Of a DNA stretch of 64,000 bases, positions 9,647 through 19,622 are shown in pieces. Each line of letters begins with the position of its first letter. The first letter of the stretch is position 1. Where the stretch lies: NCBI RefSeq assembly GCF_039522585.1, contig NZ_BAAADR010000012.1, one strand, 5' to 3'. The translations under genes were made by a program, and so were the position numbers. This DNA is from Bisbaumannia salifodinae (GTDB lineage: Bacteria > Pseudomonadota > Gammaproteobacteria > Pseudomonadales > Halomonadaceae). The notes beneath the pieces were generated by a model that ran no database searches, was not told the DNA's origin, and was given only the letters and a program-made list of their open reading frames with translations.

Positions 9647-11308
9647 TTAGCCTTGCGGTTGGGCCTGGGCCTGCTGGCGGGCCCGCACGTTCTTGTGCTC
9701 CAGGGCCGCGTTGACGAAGCCACTGAACAGCGGATGGCCATCGCGCGGCGTGGAGGTGAATTCCGGGTGGAACTGGCAGGCCACGTACCAGGGGTGATCC
9801 GGCAGCTCGACCATCTCCACCAGGGAGTTGTCGACGCTCTTGCCGGAGACCACCAGGCCGGCCTTCTCCAGGTCGGCCACGAACTGGTCGTTGACCTCGT
9901 AGCGATGGCGATGGCGCTCGACGATCTCGTCGTTGCCGTAGGCCTCGCGGGCCTTGGTGCCGGCCTCGAGGCGACACACCTGACCACCCAGGCGCATGGT
10001 GCCGCCCAGGTCGGAAGCGGCGTCGCGCAGCTCTATCTTGCCCTCCGGGGAGAGCCATTCGGTGATCAGGCCCACCACCGGGTGCTGGGTGTCGTGGGTG
10101 AACTCGGTGGAGTTGGCGTCGTCCCAGCCCACCACATGGCGGGCGAACTCGATCACCGCCACCTGCATGCCCAGACAGATGCCCAGGTAGGGGATCTTGT
10201 TCTCGCGGGCGAAGCGGGCGGTGGCGATCTTGCCCTCCACGCCGCGCTCGCCGAAGCCGCCGGGGACCAGGATGGCGTCCTTGTCGGCCAGGCGGTCGGT
10301 GCCGTTGCGCTCGATCTCCTCGGAGTCGATATAGTCGACGTTGACCTTGACCCGCCCCTGGATGCCGGCGTGAATCAGCGCCTCGTTCAGCGACTTGTAG
10401 GCGTCGAGCAGCTCCATGTACTTGCCGACCATGGCGATATTGACCGACTTCAAGGGGTTGAGCTTGGCGTCGAGCACCCGTACCCACTCGCCCAGGTCGG
10501 CCTCACCGGCTTCCAGGCGCAGCTTGTCGCAGACGATCTCGTCGAGGCCGTGCTCGTGGAGCATCAGCGGGATGCGGTAGATGGTGTCGGCGTCCTGCAG
10601 CGGCACCACGGCGCGCTCTTCCACGTTGGTGAAGAGGGCGATCTTGCGGCGCTCGCCGGCCTCCAGCTCCACCTCGCTGCGGCAGATCAGGATATCCGGC
10701 TGGATACCGATGGAGCGCAGCTCCTTGACGCTGTGCTGGGTCGGCTTGGTCTTGGTCTCGCCGGCGGTCTTGATATAGGGCACCAGGGTCAGGTGCATAA
10801 AGATCGCCCGGTTGGCGCCCAGCTCGCTGCGAATCTGGCGGATCGACTCCAGGAAGGGCAGCGACTCGATATCGCCCACGGTGCCGCCGATCTCGACCAG
10901 GGCCACGTCGTAGCCCTCGCTGCCGGCATAGACCCGGCGCTTGATCTCGTCGGTGATATGCGGAATCACCTGCACGGTACCGCCCAGGTAGTCGCCGCGG
11001 CGCTCCTTGCGCAGCACGTGCTCGTAGACGCGACCCGTGGTGAAGTTGTTGCCCTGGGTCATCTTGCTACGAATAAAGCGCTCGTAGTGGCCCAGGTCGA
11101 GGTCGGTTTCGGCGCCATCTTCGGTGACGAACACCTCGCCGTGCTGGAAGGGGCTCATGGTGCCCGGGTCCACATTGATATAGGGATCCAGCTTGAGAAT
11201 GGTGACCTTGAGGCCACGGGCCTCGAGAATCGCCGCCAGCGAAGCCGACGCAATGCCCTTGCCGAGTGAGGACACAACGCCGCCGGTCACGAAGATATAT
11301 CGTGTCAT
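9647..11308 (-). CDS. pyrG: CTP synthase
   Basis: Aminates UTP to CTP using glutamine and ATP. The product is 553 residues from the ATG at 11308 (MTRYIFVTGGVVSSLGKGI); the frame runs on upstream, but only this start gives the invariant N-terminus. The synthetase half has GGTVGDIESLPFLE. The class I glutaminase half has the nucleophile in YLGICLGMQ and the C-terminal His-Glu of CQFHPEF. It is the first gene of pyrG-kdsA-eno here; in P. aeruginosa tilS precedes pyrG, but in this window tilS is about 47 kb away. Confidence 0.99.
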   Translation of the reverse strand: MTRYIFVTGGVVSSLGKGIASASLAAILEARGLKVTILKLDPYINVDPGTMSPFQHGEVFVTEDGAETDLDLGHYERFIRSKMTQGNNFTTGRVYEHVLRKERRGDYLGGTVQVIPHITDEIKRRVYAGSEGYDVALVEIGGTVGDIESLPFLESIRQIRSELGANRAIFMHLTLVPYIKTAGETKTKPTQHSVKELRSIGIQPDILICRSEVELEAGERRKIALFTNVEERAVVPLQDADTIYRIPLMLHEHGLDEIVCDKLRLEAGEADLGEWVRVLDAKLNPLKSVNIAMVGKYMELLDAYKSLNEALIHAGIQGRVKVNVDYIDSEEIERNGTDRLADKDAILVPGGFGERGVEGKIATARFARENKIPYLGICLGMQVAVIEFARHVVGWDDANSTEFTHDTQHPVVGLITEWLSPEGKIELRDAASDLGGTMRLGGQVCRLEAGTKAREAYGNDEIVERHRHRYEVNDQFVADLEKAGLVVSGKSVDNSLVEMVELPDHPWYVACQFHPEFTSTPRDGHPLFSGFVNAALEHKNVRARQQAQAQPQG

Positions 11309-11409
11309 GGAGAACCTGTCGAAACGTGATCGGAAGGCTCGGCAGGAAGCCGCGCCAGGATGGGACGACAGAATAGCAGAGTGCGACCAATGGCTCAATT
11401 TTGGCCGCC

Positions 11410-11448
11410 AAGCGGCAAGCGGCAAGCGGCAAGCGGCAAGCGGCAAGC
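11410..11448. repeat. 7-bp tandem repeat upstream of pyrG
   Basis: AAGCGGC is repeated five times in a row plus a partial copy. It lies about 100 bp upstream of the pyrG start and downstream of gltD. Such arrays can vary in copy number. Confidence 0.85.
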
Positions 11449-11472
11449 CAGCAGCCTGCCCCCCGGGCCAAA

Positions 11473-11506
11473 GCAAACCCCGAAGATCGCAGCCTTCAGG
11501 GTTTGC
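11473..11506 (-). terminator. Probable terminator hairpin of gltBD
   Basis: Minus-strand GCAAACCC-TGAAG and CTTCG-GGGTTTGC form a 13-bp stem with a short loop, followed by TTTGG. It lies about 35 bp after the gltD stop. Confidence 0.5.
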
Positions 11507-11538
11507 TTGTAGCTCGGCGCTTGTAGCTCGCTGGCGGC

Positions 11539-12957
11539 TTACACCTCCAGGTAGTCGAGGATGCCCTCGGCGGCCTGGCGCCCTTCGTAGATGGCGGTGA
11601 CCACCAGATCGGAGCCGCGCACCATATCGCCACCGGCGAAGATCTTCTCGTTGGTGGTCTGGAAGGGGTAGGCGCCCTGCTCGGGGGCCTTGACCCGGCC
11701 GCGCTCGTCCACCTCGATGCCGAAGTCGGCGAACCAGGGCGCCGGGCTCGGCTGGAAGCCGAAGGCGATCACCACCGCATCGGCGGGCAGCACCTCCTCG
11801 GAGCCCGGCACCACCTCGGGACGCTGGCGGCCGTTCTCGTCGGGCTCGCCCAGGCGGGTGCGCACCACCTTGACGCCCTCGACCTTCTCCTCGCCCACCA
11901 CGGCCACCGGCTGGCGATTGAAGAGGAAGTCCACCCCCTCCTCCCGGGCATTGGTCACCTCGCGCTTGGAGCCCGGCATGTTCTCCTCGTCGCGGCGATA
12001 GGCGCAGGACACGCTGGCCGCGCCCTGGCGGATGGCGGTGCGGTTGCAGTCCATGGCGGTATCGCCGCCACCCAGCACCACCACCCGCTGCCCCTCCAGG
12101 GAGACGAAGTCGGCGGGATCCTTCTCGAAGCCCAGGCAGTGGTTGACGTTGGCGATCAGGTAATCGAGGGCCTTGTGGACCCCGGGCAGGTTCTCGCCGG
12201 GGAAGCCCCCTTCCATGTACTTGTAGGTGCCCATGCCCAGGAAGACGGCGTCGTACTCCTCGAGCAGGGTGTCGAAGGCCACGTCCTTGCCGACCTCGAC
12301 GCCGAGGCGGAACTCCATGCCCATCTCCTCGAACACCGCCCGGCGCCGCTCCATGACGTGCTTCTCGAGCTTGAACTCGGGAATGCCGAAGGTCAGCAGG
12401 CCGCCGATCTCCGGGTACTTGTCGAAGAGCACCGGAGTGACGCCATTGCGCACCAGGATATCAGCGCAGCCGAGCCCCGCCGGGCCGGCGCCGATGATGG
12501 CCACCTTCTTGTCGGTGCGGGTCACCCGGGACATGTCCGGGCGCCAGCCCATGGCGAAGGCGGTGTCGGTGATGTACTTCTCCACCGAGCCGATGGTCAC
12601 CGCGCCGAAGCCGTCATTGAGGGTGCAGTCGCCCTCGCAGAGGCGATCCTGGGGACACACCCGGCCACACACCTCGGGCAGGGAGTTGGTCTGGTGGGAG
12701 AGCTCGGCGGCCTCGAGGATATTGCCCTCGGCCACCAGCTTCAGCCAGTTGGGAATGTAATTGTGGACCGGGCACTTCCACTCGCAGTAGGGGTTGCCGC
12801 AGGCCAGGCAGCGGTGCGCCTGACCCGCCGCCTCCTGGGGCTTGAAGGGCTCGTAGATCTCGGCGAACTCCTTGGCCCGGGTCCGCGCCTCCTTCTTCTG
12901 CGGGTCCTGACGACCCACATCGATAAACTGAAAATCGTTGCTCAAACGGTTAGCCAT
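11539..12957 (-). CDS. gltD: Glutamate synthase (NADPH) small subunit
   Basis: Carries electrons from NADPH through FAD and iron-sulfur clusters to the large subunit in ammonia assimilation. The 472-residue product has the N-terminal cysteine motifs CLACGNPYCEWKCPV and VCGRVCPQDRLCEGDC, then two Rossmann folds, VAIIGAGPAGLGCADI for FAD and VVVLGGGDTAMDCNRT for NADPH. It follows gltB by 89 bp and is translated from its own start. Confidence 0.98.
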   Translation of the reverse strand: MANRLSNDFQFIDVGRQDPQKKEARTRAKEFAEIYEPFKPQEAAGQAHRCLACGNPYCEWKCPVHNYIPNWLKLVAEGNILEAAELSHQTNSLPEVCGRVCPQDRLCEGDCTLNDGFGAVTIGSVEKYITDTAFAMGWRPDMSRVTRTDKKVAIIGAGPAGLGCADILVRNGVTPVLFDKYPEIGGLLTFGIPEFKLEKHVMERRRAVFEEMGMEFRLGVEVGKDVAFDTLLEEYDAVFLGMGTYKYMEGGFPGENLPGVHKALDYLIANVNHCLGFEKDPADFVSLEGQRVVVLGGGDTAMDCNRTAIRQGAASVSCAYRRDEENMPGSKREVTNAREEGVDFLFNRQPVAVVGEEKVEGVKVVRTRLGEPDENGRQRPEVVPGSEEVLPADAVVIAFGFQPSPAPWFADFGIEVDERGRVKAPEQGAYPFQTTNEKIFAGGDMVRGSDLVVTAIYEGRQAAEGILDYLEV

Positions 12958-13046
12958 GGTCTCTGCTCCTAGTCTCTGCGTGGCGATCTCGTCGGCGCCG
13001 GCCGGGGCCCTGCCCTTGGCCGGCGCCAGTCACTGATTCCGGCCGC

Positions 13047-16000
13047 TTATTCCGGCCGGCGCCGGGATTCGGCGAGCAGGCTGCCCAGGCTCGCGGCCTT
13101 GGGCTTGACCAGCCAGAAGTGACGGACGAAGTCGCTGAAGTCCTCGAGGATCGCCTTGCCGCGCTCGGAGCCGGTCTCGGCCACGTACTCCTCGATGATC
13201 TCCCGCAGATGACGCCGATAGGCCTCCATGGCCTCGGTATTGACCCGGTGGATCTCCACCAGCTCGTGGTTGTACTTGTCGACGAAGGTGCGATCCTCGT
13301 CGAGCACATAGGCGAAGCCGCCGGTCATGCCCGCGCCGAAGTTGACGCCGGTCTCGCCCAGCACGGCCACCAGGCCGCCGGTCATGTATTCGCAGCAGTG
13401 ATCGCCGGCCCCCTCGATCACCGCGGTGGCGCCGGAGTTACGCACCGCGAAACGCTCGCCGGCGGTGCCGGCGGCGAACAGCTTGCCGCCGGTGGCGCCA
13501 TACAGGCAGGTGTTGCCGATGATCGCCGTCTGGTGGCTCTCGAAGCGGCTGGCCCGGGGCGGCACGATAACGATCTGGCCGCCGTTCATGCCCTTGCCGA
13601 CGTAGTCGTTGGCGTCACCCTCCAGGTAGAGGTGCAGGCCACGGGCGTTCCATACCCCGAAGCTCTGGCCCGCCACGCCCTCGAAGCGCACCTTGATGGG
13701 CGCCTCCTCCAGGCCCGCCTCGCCGTAGCGCTTGGCGATGGCTCCGGAGGCCGCCGCCGGCACCGAGCGGTCGCAGTTGGTGATGGCGAAGCGGAACTCG
13801 CCGCCGGACTTCTCGTCGATGGCCTGCTTCAGGGCCGCCAGCACCTCCTGGTTCTTGGCGCCCGGGTCGTGGGGCACGTTGCGCTCCACGGCACAGAACT
13901 GGGGTGCCTCCGCCGGCACGAAGTCGTTGGCCAGCAGCGGCGTCAGGTCCAGCTTGCGCTGAGAGGCGGTCTCGCCCTCCAGCACCTCCAGCAGGTCGGT
14001 GCGCCCGATCAGGTCGGTGAGCTGCCGCACGCCCAGCAGGGCCATCAGCTCGCGCACCTCCTCGGCGATAAAGCGGAAGTAGTGCTTGACCATGTCGACG
14101 GTACCGCGGAAGTGCTCGTCGCGCAGGTATTGATGCTGGGTGGCGACACCGGTGGCGCAGTTGTTGAGGTGACAGATGCGCAGGTACTTGCAGCCCAGCG
14201 CCACCATGGGCGCGGTGCCGAAGCCGAAGCTCTCGGCGCCGAGGATCGCCGCCTTGACCACGTCGAGGCCGGTCTTCAGGCCGCCGTCGGTCTGCAGGCG
14301 AATCTTGTCGCGCAGGCCGTTGATGCGCAGCGCCTGGTGCACCTCGGGCAGGCCCAGCTCCCAGGGCGAGCCGGCATGCTTGATGGAGGTGATGGGGCTG
14401 GCCGCGGTGCCGCCATCATAGCCGGAGACGGTGATCAGGTCGGCGTAGGCCTTGGCCACCCCGGTGGCGATGGTGCCGATGCCCGGCTCGGAGACCAGCT
14501 TCACTGAGACCTGGGCGTCCGGGTTGACCTGCTTGAGGTCGAAGATCAGCTGTGCCAGGTCCTCGATGGAGTAGATATCGTGGTGCGGCGGCGGCGAGAT
14601 CAGGGTCACACCGGGCACCGCGTAACGCAGCCGGGCGATCAGGTCGTTGACCTTGCCGCCGGGCAGCTGACCACCCTCGCCGGGCTTGGCGCCCTGGGCC
14701 ACCTTAATCTGCAGCACCTCGGCGTTGACCAGGTAGGCCGGTGTCACGCCGAAACGCCCGGAGGCGATCTGCTTGATCTTGGAGGAGCGGATGGTGCCGT
14801 AGCGGGCCGGATCCTCGCCGCCCTCACCGGAGTTGGAACGCCCACCGGACTCGTTCATGGCCTGGGCCAGGGCCTCGTGGGCCTCCGGCGACAGGGCGCC
14901 CAGGGACATGCCGGCGCTGTCGAAGCGCGGGATCAGGTTCTCCACCGGCTCCACTTCTTCCAGGGACAGCGGCTCGGCGGCGGGCTTGAGCCTGAGCAGG
15001 TCGCGGACGGTGGCCACCGGCCGCTCGTTGACCAACTGGGCGAATTTCTTCCACTTCCGGTAGTCGCCTTGCTGAACCGCTTCCTGCAGGGTCTTGACCA
15101 CGTCCGGGTTATAGGCGTGGTACTCCTTGCCGTGGACATACTTGACCAGGCCGCCCTGGGAGATGCCCTTGCGGGGAATCCAGGCGTCCCGGGCCAGCAG
15201 CTCCTGCTGCAGCTGCAGCTCGGCGAAGCCGGTGCCCTGGATGCGCGAGGCCATGCCCGGGAAGCACAGCGCCATCACCTCCTCGTCGAGGCCCACCGCC
15301 TCGAAGAGCATGGAGCCGCGGTAGGAGGCCAGCGTCGAGATACCCATCTTGGAGAGGATCTTGTAGAGCCCCTTCTGCATGCCCTTGCGGTAGTTCTCCC
15401 GGGCGTCCGCCGGGTTGCCGACCAGCTCGCCGGAGCGATGCATGTCGGCCATCACCTGATAGGCCAGCCACGGATAGACCGCGGTGGCGCCGACGCCGAA
15501 GAGCACCGCCATCTGGTGGGCATCGCGGGCATAGCCGGTCTCCACCACCAGGTTGACCCGCGGGCGCAGCGCCAGCTTGCCCAGGTGATGGTGCACGGCG
15601 CCCACCGCCAGGGCGGCGTGGATCGGCAACTCGCCCTTGGGCAGGTCGGCATCGGAGAGCACCAGGATCACCTTGGCGCTGCGCGCCGCCTCCTCGGCCT
15701 GCTGGCAGAGCGCCAGCAGCGCCTGCTTGAGGCCCTGTTGCTCGGGATCATAGCCCAGCGTGAGGGTGTGGCTGGCGAAGGCCGGATCCTCGTGATTGAC
15801 CAGGGTGGTGAACTTGCGCGGCGAGAGGATCGGCGTGGTCAGGATCAGTCGGTGGGCATGCTCCGGAGTCGCCTCGAAAACATTGAGCTCGGCGCCGATG
15901 CAGCTCTCCAGGGACATCACGATCGCTTCCCGCAACGGATCGATAGGCGGGTTGGTGACCTGGGCGAACTTCTGCCGGAAGTAGTCGCTGAGCAGGCGAT

Positions 16001-17498
16001 TGTGGCGCGACAGTACCGCCATGGGGGTATCGTCACCCATGGAGCCCACCGCCTCCTGGCCGCTCTCGGCCAGGGGACGCAGCACCTGGTCGCGTTCCTC
16101 GAAGGTGACCTGGAACATCTTCTGCCAGACGTTGAGCGCCTCGGCCTCCAGGGGCTGGAAGCGGGCCAGCTCGGTGAGGGCGGACTCCAGGTAGTGGGCG
16201 CGCTCCTTGAGCCAGCGCTTGTAGGGATAGGCGGACTTGAGCCGCTCGTCCACGTCGGCGGTGTGCAGCACCTGGCCGGTCTCGGTGTCGATACCCAGCA
16301 CCTGGCCGGGGCCGACGCGACCCTTGGCCACCACGTCCTCGGGAGCATAGTCGTAGGTGCCGATCTCCGAGGCCAGGGTGATATAGCCGTTCCTGGTGAT
16401 CACCCAGCGGGCCGGACGCAGGCCGTTGCGATCCAGCATGCAGACGGCGTTGCGGCCGTCGGTCATCACCATGCCGGCGGGACCGTCCCAGGGCTCCATA
16501 TGCATGGAGTTGTACTCGTAGAAGGCGCGCAGGGCGCCATCCATGGTCTCCACGTTCTGCCAGGCCGGCGGCACCATCATGCGGATGGCGCTGTAGATAT
16601 CCATGCCGCCGGTCATCAGCACCTCCAGCATGTTGTCCATGCTGGAGGAGTCGGAGCCGGTGGTGTTGACGATCTCGTCGAGCTCGGCGATCTCCGGCAG
16701 CAGCGGCGAGACGAAGTTCTCCTTGCGCGAGTTGGCCCAGCCACGGTTGGCCTCGATGGTGTTGATCTCGCCGTTATGGGCCAGGAAGCGGAACGGCTGG
16801 GCCAGCGGCCAGCGCGGCGCGGTGTTGGTGGAGAAGCGCTGGTGGAAGACGCAGATGGAGGTGGTCAGGCGCGGGTCGCCCAGGTCGCGATAGAAGGTGG
16901 GCAGGTCCACCGGCATCATCAGGCCCTTGTAGGAGACCACCTTGGCGGAGAGGGAGCAGACATAGAACTCCTCCTCGTCGCGCAGGGCCTCCTCGGCGCG
17001 GCGCCGGGCCATAAACAGATCCACGCCCAACTGGGCATCGAGGCGCTCATCGGCGGCCTCGACGAAGACCTGGCGGATCCGCGGCAGGCACTCCAGGGCC
17101 ATGGGACCACAGACACTGGGATCGGTGGGCACCTCGCGCCAGCCATGCACCACCAGGCCACGGGCCTCGAGCTCGGCGCTCAGCACCTGCCTGGCATGGG
17201 CCTCGCGCTCATCGTCGTCGGGCAGGAAGATGGCGCCCACGGCGAAGCGGTCACCCAGGTCGACCCCCAGGGTCTCCCGGGCCACCTCGCGCATGAAACT
17301 CTCGGGCATCTTGAGCAGCAGGCCGCAGCCGTCGCCGGTCTTGCCGTCGGCGGCGATGCCGCCGCGGTGGGTCATGCAGGTCAGGGACTCGATGGCGGTC
17401 TTGAGCAGGTCATGGCTGGCCTCGCCTTCCATATGGGCGATCAGGCCGAAGCCGCAGTTATCGCGGAATTCGCCGGGCTGATGGAGACCTCGGTTCAT
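13047..17498 (-). CDS. gltB: Glutamate synthase (NADPH) large subunit
   Basis: Makes two glutamates from glutamine and 2-oxoglutarate. I take the ATG at 17498 (MNRGLHQPGEFRDNC), preceded by GAGGGA; a TTG 15 bp upstream keeps the frame but has no better signal. This gives 1483 residues and puts the catalytic N-terminal nucleophile at Cys15 after a short propeptide (RDNCGFGLIAHM). The central FMN domain carries the 3Fe-4S motif CKYLRICHLNNC, and the C-terminal beta-helix domain has repeated glycines (GGKLFAAGTAGERFAVRNSG). It is the first gene of gltBD. Confidence 0.98.
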   Translation of the reverse strand: MNRGLHQPGEFRDNCGFGLIAHMEGEASHDLLKTAIESLTCMTHRGGIAADGKTGDGCGLLLKMPESFMREVARETLGVDLGDRFAVGAIFLPDDDEREAHARQVLSAELEARGLVVHGWREVPTDPSVCGPMALECLPRIRQVFVEAADERLDAQLGVDLFMARRRAEEALRDEEEFYVCSLSAKVVSYKGLMMPVDLPTFYRDLGDPRLTTSICVFHQRFSTNTAPRWPLAQPFRFLAHNGEINTIEANRGWANSRKENFVSPLLPEIAELDEIVNTTGSDSSSMDNMLEVLMTGGMDIYSAIRMMVPPAWQNVETMDGALRAFYEYNSMHMEPWDGPAGMVMTDGRNAVCMLDRNGLRPARWVITRNGYITLASEIGTYDYAPEDVVAKGRVGPGQVLGIDTETGQVLHTADVDERLKSAYPYKRWLKERAHYLESALTELARFQPLEAEALNVWQKMFQVTFEERDQVLRPLAESGQEAVGSMGDDTPMAVLSRHNRLLSDYFRQKFAQVTNPPIDPLREAIVMSLESCIGAELNVFEATPEHAHRLILTTPILSPRKFTTLVNHEDPAFASHTLTLGYDPEQQGLKQALLALCQQAEEAARSAKVILVLSDADLPKGELPIHAALAVGAVHHHLGKLALRPRVNLVVETGYARDAHQMAVLFGVGATAVYPWLAYQVMADMHRSGELVGNPADARENYRKGMQKGLYKILSKMGISTLASYRGSMLFEAVGLDEEVMALCFPGMASRIQGTGFAELQLQQELLARDAWIPRKGISQGGLVKYVHGKEYHAYNPDVVKTLQEAVQQGDYRKWKKFAQLVNERPVATVRDLLRLKPAAEPLSLEEVEPVENLIPRFDSAGMSLGALSPEAHEALAQAMNESGGRSNSGEGGEDPARYGTIRSSKIKQIASGRFGVTPAYLVNAEVLQIKVAQGAKPGEGGQLPGGKVNDLIARLRYAVPGVTLISPPPHHDIYSIEDLAQLIFDLKQVNPDAQVSVKLVSEPGIGTIATGVAKAYADLITVSGYDGGTAASPITSIKHAGSPWELGLPEVHQALRINGLRDKIRLQTDGGLKTGLDVVKAAILGAESFGFGTAPMVALGCKYLRICHLNNCATGVATQHQYLRDEHFRGTVDMVKHYFRFIAEEVRELMALLGVRQLTDLIGRTDLLEVLEGETASQRKLDLTPLLANDFVPAEAPQFCAVERNVPHDPGAKNQEVLAALKQAIDEKSGGEFRFAITNCDRSVPAAASGAIAKRYGEAGLEEAPIKVRFEGVAGQSFGVWNARGLHLYLEGDANDYVGKGMNGGQIVIVPPRASRFESHQTAIIGNTCLYGATGGKLFAAGTAGERFAVRNSGATAVIEGAGDHCCEYMTGGLVAVLGETGVNFGAGMTGGFAYVLDEDRTFVDKYNHELVEIHRVNTEAMEAYRRHLREIIEEYVAETGSERGKAILEDFSDFVRHFWLVKPKAASLGSLLAESRRRPE

Positions 17499-17513
17499 GG
17501 GCGTGTCCCTCAA

Positions 17514-17860
17514 GCTAGATGTCTTTTATTCCCAGGCAAACCATGATATTCTTATCGGTTTTTCTTATTTTAAGAAGGGTGATACCGGGCGCCTGGGGAG
17601 CAGAAAAAAGGCTGTCCAGCATAGCCAGACACCTCTCCTCGCGCAATTCCCCGGCCGACAGGCGCCACAAAAAATCTCAACAAATCGCTAGCTTAGACAC
17701 CACCAACGAATAAAAAACTTGCCAGTTCAATGACTTGACCCTGACTTCTCGAAAGCCTCGATCACAATAGACTTTAGTCTAACAACCCCACCCCCTACCC
17801 ATACCGATTGTGCATAAGGCATACTAATTAATGAATCGCACACTCTGATACCACTGGCTA
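17514..17860. promoter_or_regulatory. AT-rich control region upstream of gltB
   Basis: The stretch is clearly richer in A and T than its surroundings and has no gene I can support. It contains the inverted repeat TAGACT-TT-AGTCTA at 17768-17781, a possible operator, and several AT-rich blocks that could hold gltB promoters. No specific regulator can be named from sequence. Confidence 0.4.
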
Positions 17861-17868
17861 GGCGCCAC

Positions 17869-17906
17869 AAAAAAGCGGCGACCATCGAAAAATGGTCGCC
17901 GCTTTT
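17869..17906. terminator. Terminator after aroB
   Basis: AAAAGCGGCGACCAT (17871-17885) pairs exactly with ATGGTCGCCGCTTTT (17892-17906). On the minus strand a T run (complement of 17869-17874) follows, which suits termination of the pil-aroK-aroB transcript. Confidence 0.9.
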
Positions 17907-17935
17907 CCTGAAAAATTCTTATTTTTCGAAAGATA

Positions 17936-19042
17936 TTACTGCCTCGGGAAATCCATCAGCAGTGCCCGCAGCAGCTCCGCCGGCGTCTCGTCATACACGC
18001 AGGCCTCCCCCACCCTCCGCAGCAGGATCAGCCGCAATCGGGCATCGATATTCTTCTTGTCGAGACGCATGGGCACCAGGAAGGCCTCCTCGTCCATGGC
18101 CGCCGGCGCCGCCAACGGCAGGGCCGCCGCCTCGATCACCGCCGCCACGCGCTCGACGTCCTCCCGGGAGAGCCAGCCCAGCCGCGCGGAGAGCTCGGCG
18201 GCCATCAGCATGCCGGTGCCCACCGCCTCGCCATGCAGCCAGGCGCCATACCCCTGATGGGCCTCGATGGCATGGCCGAAGGTGTGGCCCAGGTTGAGCA
18301 GGGCACGCACTCCCTGCTCGGTCTCGTCGGCGGCCACCACCTCGGCCTTGATGGCGCAGCTGCGCAGGATCGCCTCGCGCAGGGCCGCCTCGTCGAGCCC
18401 ACGCAGCGCCTCCATGCGCGCCTCCAGCCAGGCCAGGAAGTCCGCATCACGGATCAGGCCATACTTGATCACCTCCGCCAGGCCGGCCGAGAGCTCCCGG
18501 GCCGGCAGGCTGGCCAGGCTGGCGGTATCGATCAGCACGGCACGGGGCTGCCAGAAGGCGCCGATCATGTTCTTGCCGCGGGGATGGTTGACCCCGGTCT
18601 TGCCTCCCACCGAGGAGTCGACCTGGGAAAGCAATGTCGTGGGCACCTGGATAAAGGCGACCCCGCGCTGGTAGCAGGCGGCGGCATAGCCGGTCATGTC
18701 GCCGATCACCCCACCGCCCAGGGCCACCAGGGTGCAGCGGCGATTGAAGCCGGCCTCCAGTAGCGCATCCCAGATACGCTCCACGCTCGACAGCGTCTTG
18801 GTGTGCTCACCATCCGGCAGGATCACCTCGCGCACCTCGAGGCCCTCGGGCAGGCCGGCCTTGAAGGCCGCCAGATAGAGGGGTGCCACCGTCTCGTTGG
18901 TGACGATCATCACCTGGCGCCCCGTCAGGTAGGGGGCCAGCCACTGGGGATCCCCCAGCAGGCCGGCGCCAATATGAATAGGGTAACTGCGCTCGCCGAG
19001 GTCGACGTTAAGGGTACTGACGGAAGAGGCGACTTGGCTCAT
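17936..19042 (-). CDS. aroB: 3-dehydroquinate synthase
   Basis: Second step of the shikimate pathway: converts DAHP to 3-dehydroquinate using NAD and a divalent metal. The 368-residue product shows ALGGGVIGDMTGYAAACYQRG, the lysine of GGKTGVNHPRGKNMIG, and metal-binding histidines in LNLGHTFGHAIEA. It follows aroK by 34 bp and ends the pilMNOPQ-aroK-aroB operon, the same order as in P. aeruginosa. Confidence 0.98.
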   Translation of the reverse strand: MSQVASSVSTLNVDLGERSYPIHIGAGLLGDPQWLAPYLTGRQVMIVTNETVAPLYLAAFKAGLPEGLEVREVILPDGEHTKTLSSVERIWDALLEAGFNRRCTLVALGGGVIGDMTGYAAACYQRGVAFIQVPTTLLSQVDSSVGGKTGVNHPRGKNMIGAFWQPRAVLIDTASLASLPARELSAGLAEVIKYGLIRDADFLAWLEARMEALRGLDEAALREAILRSCAIKAEVVAADETEQGVRALLNLGHTFGHAIEAHQGYGAWLHGEAVGTGMLMAAELSARLGWLSREDVERVAAVIEAAALPLAAPAAMDEEAFLVPMRLDKKNIDARLRLILLRRVGEACVYDETPAELLRALLMDFPRQ

Positions 19043-19076
19043 GGAGGAGAGACACCGAAGGTTGGTGAGGAGGGCA

Positions 19077-19622
19077 TCACGCCTTGCAGGATTGCAGGGG
19101 ATCCACCAGCTTGGTGACCCGGCGCACGATTTCGCTGGCCACGGCCTTGGGGCCGCGACGATCGGTGCGCACGATCAGATCCGCCGTGGCCCGGTAGAGA
19201 GGATCCCGTGCGGCGAAGAGATCCCGCAGCACCCGGCCGGGGTCCTCGGCCTGAAGCAGGGGGCGATTGCGATCCTTGGCGGTGCGTCGCAACTGCTGCT
19301 CCACCGTGGTATAGAGATAGATGACGGTGCCCCGCTCGCGCAGGGCGCGCCTATTGACCTCGCGGATCACCGCGCCGCCGCCGGTGGCCATGACGATCCC
19401 GGAGCGCCGGGTCAGGTCATCGATGGCCTGAGCCTCGCGCTCACGAAACCCGGCCTCTCCCTCGACATCGAAGATCCAGGGAATATCGGCGCCGCAGCGC
19501 GCCTGGATCTCATGGTCGCTGTCGTAGAAGTCGCGGCACAGCTCGGCCGCCAGGAGGCGGCCGATGGTGCTTTTGCCGGCCCCCATGGGGCCGATAAGAA
19601 AGAGATTGGGTAAGTCCTGCAT
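19077..19622 (-). CDS. aroK: Shikimate kinase
   Basis: Phosphorylates shikimate to shikimate 3-phosphate with ATP. The 181-residue product starts MQDLPNLFLIGPMGAGKST, so the P-loop is at about residues 11-18. The shikimate-binding DSDHEIQ and the MATGGGAV motif follow. Its ATG shares one base with the pilQ stop (TGATG), so translation is probably coupled to pilQ. Confidence 0.98.
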   Translation of the reverse strand: MQDLPNLFLIGPMGAGKSTIGRLLAAELCRDFYDSDHEIQARCGADIPWIFDVEGEAGFREREAQAIDDLTRRSGIVMATGGGAVIREVNRRALRERGTVIYLYTTVEQQLRRTAKDRNRPLLQAEDPGRVLRDLFAARDPLYRATADLIVRTDRRGPKAVASEIVRRVTKLVDPLQSCKA

